This document shows positions 62,438 through 64,000 of a stretch of DNA of 64,000 nucleotides, piece after piece. The notes under the pieces are model-generated. The model saw nothing but the letters and a program-made list of their open reading frames with translations. It did not search any database and had not been told where the DNA came from. The position numbers and the translations under genes are program-made. The stretch spans positions 1-64,000 of the forward strand of contig JAEWFC010000031.1 in the NCBI GenBank assembly GCA_023389035.1, given 5' to 3'. Position 1 is the stretch's first letter. Every line of letters starts with the position of its first letter. Origin of the DNA: Acidobacteriota bacterium. GTDB lineage: Bacteria; Acidobacteriota; Blastocatellia; Pyrinomonadales; Pyrinomonadaceae.

Positions 62438-62731
62438 CTACCGGTAAGCTTTCCGACGGGAGATCATCGCTTCCCTCAAATGATTCGGACATCGAAGGTT
62501 GAGTATCGTGTTGCTGATGACGACGTTATACTCCTCATTCTGGCGAATGAATTGTCCTCGCAGAGGTCCATCGCTGATCTTCATAACAACACTTTCCCGT
62601 ACCCACTGCCAAAACTGTGCCTGCGTGGTCCAGTATTCTTTACCGTCGTGGCACATTATCAGTGCGTTTCGCTTTGCCCTCTTTCGTTGGGCCTTCAACT
62701 GCTCTTTCTTTTCCTTCTTTTCGTCTTTCAC
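62438..62731 (-). CDS. Small conserved-looking hypothetical protein
   Basis: 97 residues, GTG start with AGAGGT 7 nt upstream. The first 22 residues are a highly charged Lys/Glu/Arg helix (KDEKKEKKEQLKAQRKR); the rest is a compact mixed alpha/beta segment (WTTQAQFWQWVRESVVMK, GPLRGQFIRQNEEYNVVISN). Function unknown; no signal peptide or membrane segment. Positioned between the regulator gene and the Wza-like gene, 30 nt before the latter, so it is likely the first gene of the long operon. May bind nucleic acid through the basic helix (speculation). Confidence 0.7.
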   Translation of the reverse strand: MKDEKKEKKEQLKAQRKRAKRNALIMCHDGKEYWTTQAQFWQWVRESVVMKISDGPLRGQFIRQNEEYNVVISNTILNLRCPNHLREAMISRRKAYR

Positions 62732-62750
62732 TTAAAACACCTCTACTCAT

Positions 62751-62773
62751 ATGTCCAACAAGAACTTGGACAT
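62751..62773. promoter_or_regulatory. Perfect dyad upstream of the export operon
   Basis: 8-bp inverted repeat ATGTCCAA-7 nt-TTGGACAT, located 20 nt upstream of the GTG start of the small hypothetical gene, inside the 146-bp gap after the regulator gene. No T-tract follows on the minus strand, so an operator is more likely than a terminator. The responsible protein could be the adjacent LuxR-type regulator (inference). Confidence 0.5.
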
Positions 62774-62877
62774 AGTTACCATTAAGGAAGCCTGGGATCA
62801 GGCACAAATTATTCCTGCACACGGTCATCGCCGTTCGGTTATGTTCACGTACTTCGCATCCTATTCTCGTTTTTTCT

Positions 62878-63603
62878 TCAAACTGCGGATTGTCCCGCTG
62901 CGTATCCGTGGCCATTGCCATTGCCATTTGTTAGCGCACTCGCAGCGGGTGATTTGACGAGACCGTGCTTGAACGCATATACGACCAGTTCGAGCCGGCT
63001 TGTAATTTCCAGCTTATTAAAGACTGAGGTAAGGTGGTGCCGGACAGTAGTCTCCGTGATAAACAGCTGCTCTGCGACGTTTCGATTTTTCAGGCCCTTG
63101 CAGATCAAGTCGACCACCTGCATTTCTCGATCGGTAAGAGAGTTTGTAATGTGAGCTTTCGGATGCTCGTTCATCATTTGTTGTTCGGTCACGAGCTGGC
63201 GTATCGTTGCGCCCATGATCGTGCGATCAAACCAGATCTCTCCATCGTGTATCCTTTCGATGGCCTTGAATAAAATGTCTGCCTTTTCTTCTTTCTGAAT
63301 TAGTCCGCTGACTCCTAATCGCAGGCATTTCTGATACATTGCCGGATCGTGTTGACCTACCAGTATGAGAACGGGAGTTTTGATCGATTCGAAGAACTGA
63401 AACATCTCCTCCCCGCCAAGATCTGACATATCCACTAAGATCATGTCAGGAGTCTCATGCGTAAGTATCGCGGCTGCTGCATCTTTGTCACCCGCTTCCC
63501 CGACAACCCGCATACGGCGGTCGGTTTCGATCAGCATTCGGAGTGCGCTCCGGAATATTGGGTAGTCACCGATAAGCAGGACTTTAATAATGGCGTGTTC
63601 CAT
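62878..63603 (-). CDS. LuxR/NarL-family response regulator
   Basis: 241 residues. Receiver domain 1-120 with phosphoacceptor D58 (ILVDMSD) and the conserved Lys region near 104 (GLIQKEEK); the first acidic-pair position reads G-D (LIGDYPIF), so metal binding may be weakened. C-terminal LuxR-type helix-turn-helix at about 153-213 (LTDREMQVVDLICKGLKNRNVAEQLFITETTVRHH split over two helices). A Gly/Asn tail (NGNGNGHG) ends it. Likely controls the polysaccharide operon that starts 146 bp downstream; no sensor kinase is in the window. Confidence 0.92.
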   Translation of the reverse strand: MEHAIIKVLLIGDYPIFRSALRMLIETDRRMRVVGEAGDKDAAAAILTHETPDMILVDMSDLGGEEMFQFFESIKTPVLILVGQHDPAMYQKCLRLGVSGLIQKEEKADILFKAIERIHDGEIWFDRTIMGATIRQLVTEQQMMNEHPKAHITNSLTDREMQVVDLICKGLKNRNVAEQLFITETTVRHHLTSVFNKLEITSRLELVVYAFKHGLVKSPAASALTNGNGNGHGYAAGQSAV

Positions 63604-64000
63604 ATATTTTGCTCCGTAAGACCAGACCGCACTGCAGCAAGTATTTTGCGAGTATTAATCGCTGATTCTTGTCTCGCTCGGCGAAAAAATGTGTGGGGAT
63701 TAACTAATACGTCTGTTAATCGCCATATTCCACAAAAAAGCGGGCTCAGCATGACGACGTGGCCAAAACGCCGGCCACAAGTCATTGCCTTAGCTCCCCT
63801 CTAATTTAGAAGTCACCCAAAGCCGTCATTCAGTTATATAAAACCAATAGGGTAAAGGTCTGTGGGTATTAAACTACAGTAGCGGCAGCGCAATATGCAT
63901 CGGTGCTAGCGATATTTCTTATACTATTTTTGTTGCATTGGGACGCATTTTGCTATACAACATTAGGCTAGGTTTCCATAGGATATATGGTCAACCGATT
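63604..64000. other. Upstream region of the regulator gene
   Basis: 397 bp with no supportable gene. It carries a 7-bp dyad GATTAAC-10 nt-GTTAATC (63698-63721), about 95 bp upstream of the regulator start, and a GC-rich GTGGCC-8 nt-GGCCAC hairpin near 63759-63778. The promoter of the regulator gene is expected here, but I could not fix its boxes. Confidence 0.45.
63698..63721. promoter_or_regulatory. Operator-like dyad GATTAAC-N10-GTTAATC
   Basis: Perfect 7-bp arms separated by 10 nt, centred about 105 bp upstream of the LuxR-type regulator start. Size and spacing suit a dimeric regulator. No related copy was noticed at the 62751 dyad, so these may serve different proteins. Confidence 0.45.

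Overview
The window is one edge-to-edge surface-polysaccharide (exopolysaccharide/capsule/O-antigen type) locus of a Gram-negative, GC-balanced bacterium. An outer-membrane export protein, a BY-kinase and a Wzm/Wzt exporter indicate a diderm. The FG-GAP-like repeats with DGDGxADxxVFRPSxGxWY blades, the PKD/TPTPTP-linker secreted proteins and the two-gene small-membrane-protein family are styles I associate with Acidobacteriota (Blastocatellia/Pyrinomonadales). That assignment is an impression from protein style, not a phylogenetic result. No rRNA, tRNA, CRISPR or transposase gene was seen.

Layout. (1) 1-6.8 kb, plus strand: a 5'-truncated giant repeat protein, a UbiA-type polyprenyl-phosphate phosphoribosyltransferase-like enzyme and a secreted GH30-like glycosidase; the two secreted proteins share a DWxHWG domain. 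(2) 6.8-20.7 kb, minus strand: two GT-C-like membrane proteins, a tightly coupled five-gene cassette (FkbH-like HAD protein, acyl carrier protein, SGNH/DltD-like protein, an unlisted 42-aa DltX-like peptide, MBOAT acyltransferase), a GT2, a radical SAM/SPASM protein, a polysaccharide deacetylase and two GT4s. (3) 20.8-28.3 kb, minus: a FAD protein of the UDP-galactopyranose-mutase/amine-oxidase type flanked by two paralogous small membrane proteins, a Wzy_C ligase/polymerase with TPR and CBM-like tail, an initiating phosphoglycosyl transferase and a DegT aminotransferase. (4) 28.3-31.6 kb: a 0.5-kb AT-rich divergent intergenic region, a plus-strand FG-GAP/beta-helix secreted protein and a bidirectional hairpin terminator. 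(5) 31.6-45.5 kb, minus: GT2s, GT4s, CapK-like adenylate-forming enzyme, Wzy, a frameshifted methyltransferase, and an asparagine synthase flanked by two paralogous GT-B-like proteins. (6) 45.5-63.6 kb, minus: a 21-bp tandem-repeat patch, PhyH-like oxygenase, Wzt and Wzm, second asparagine synthase, a formyltransferase-NRPS hybrid, methyltransferase, NeuA/NeuC/NeuB, Wzc-like kinase, Wza-like exporter, a small hypothetical protein and a LuxR-type response regulator.

How it fits together (inference). The regulator and export machinery lead a very long run of overlapping minus-strand genes. NeuC-NeuB-NeuA make a CMP-sialic-acid-like donor; the phosphoglycosyl transferase starts repeat units; about eight GT2/GT4/GT-B enzymes extend them; Wzy-type and ABC-type export components are both present. 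Several genes decorate the polymer: amidation (asnB x2), methylation, deacetylation, and acylation by carrier-protein chemistry.

The most notable system is the cassette at 8,968-13,611. It has the parts list of a Dlt D-alanylation system, but the loading enzyme DltA is replaced by an FkbH-like glyceryl-ACP synthase. I predict a trans-envelope pathway that places a glyceryl-type (three-carbon) acyl group on the secreted polysaccharide. The second unusual item is the NRPS-like protein at 50,837-55,234, which fuses an apparently intact formyltransferase to a truncated condensation domain, a leucine-like adenylation domain, a carrier and a thioesterase.
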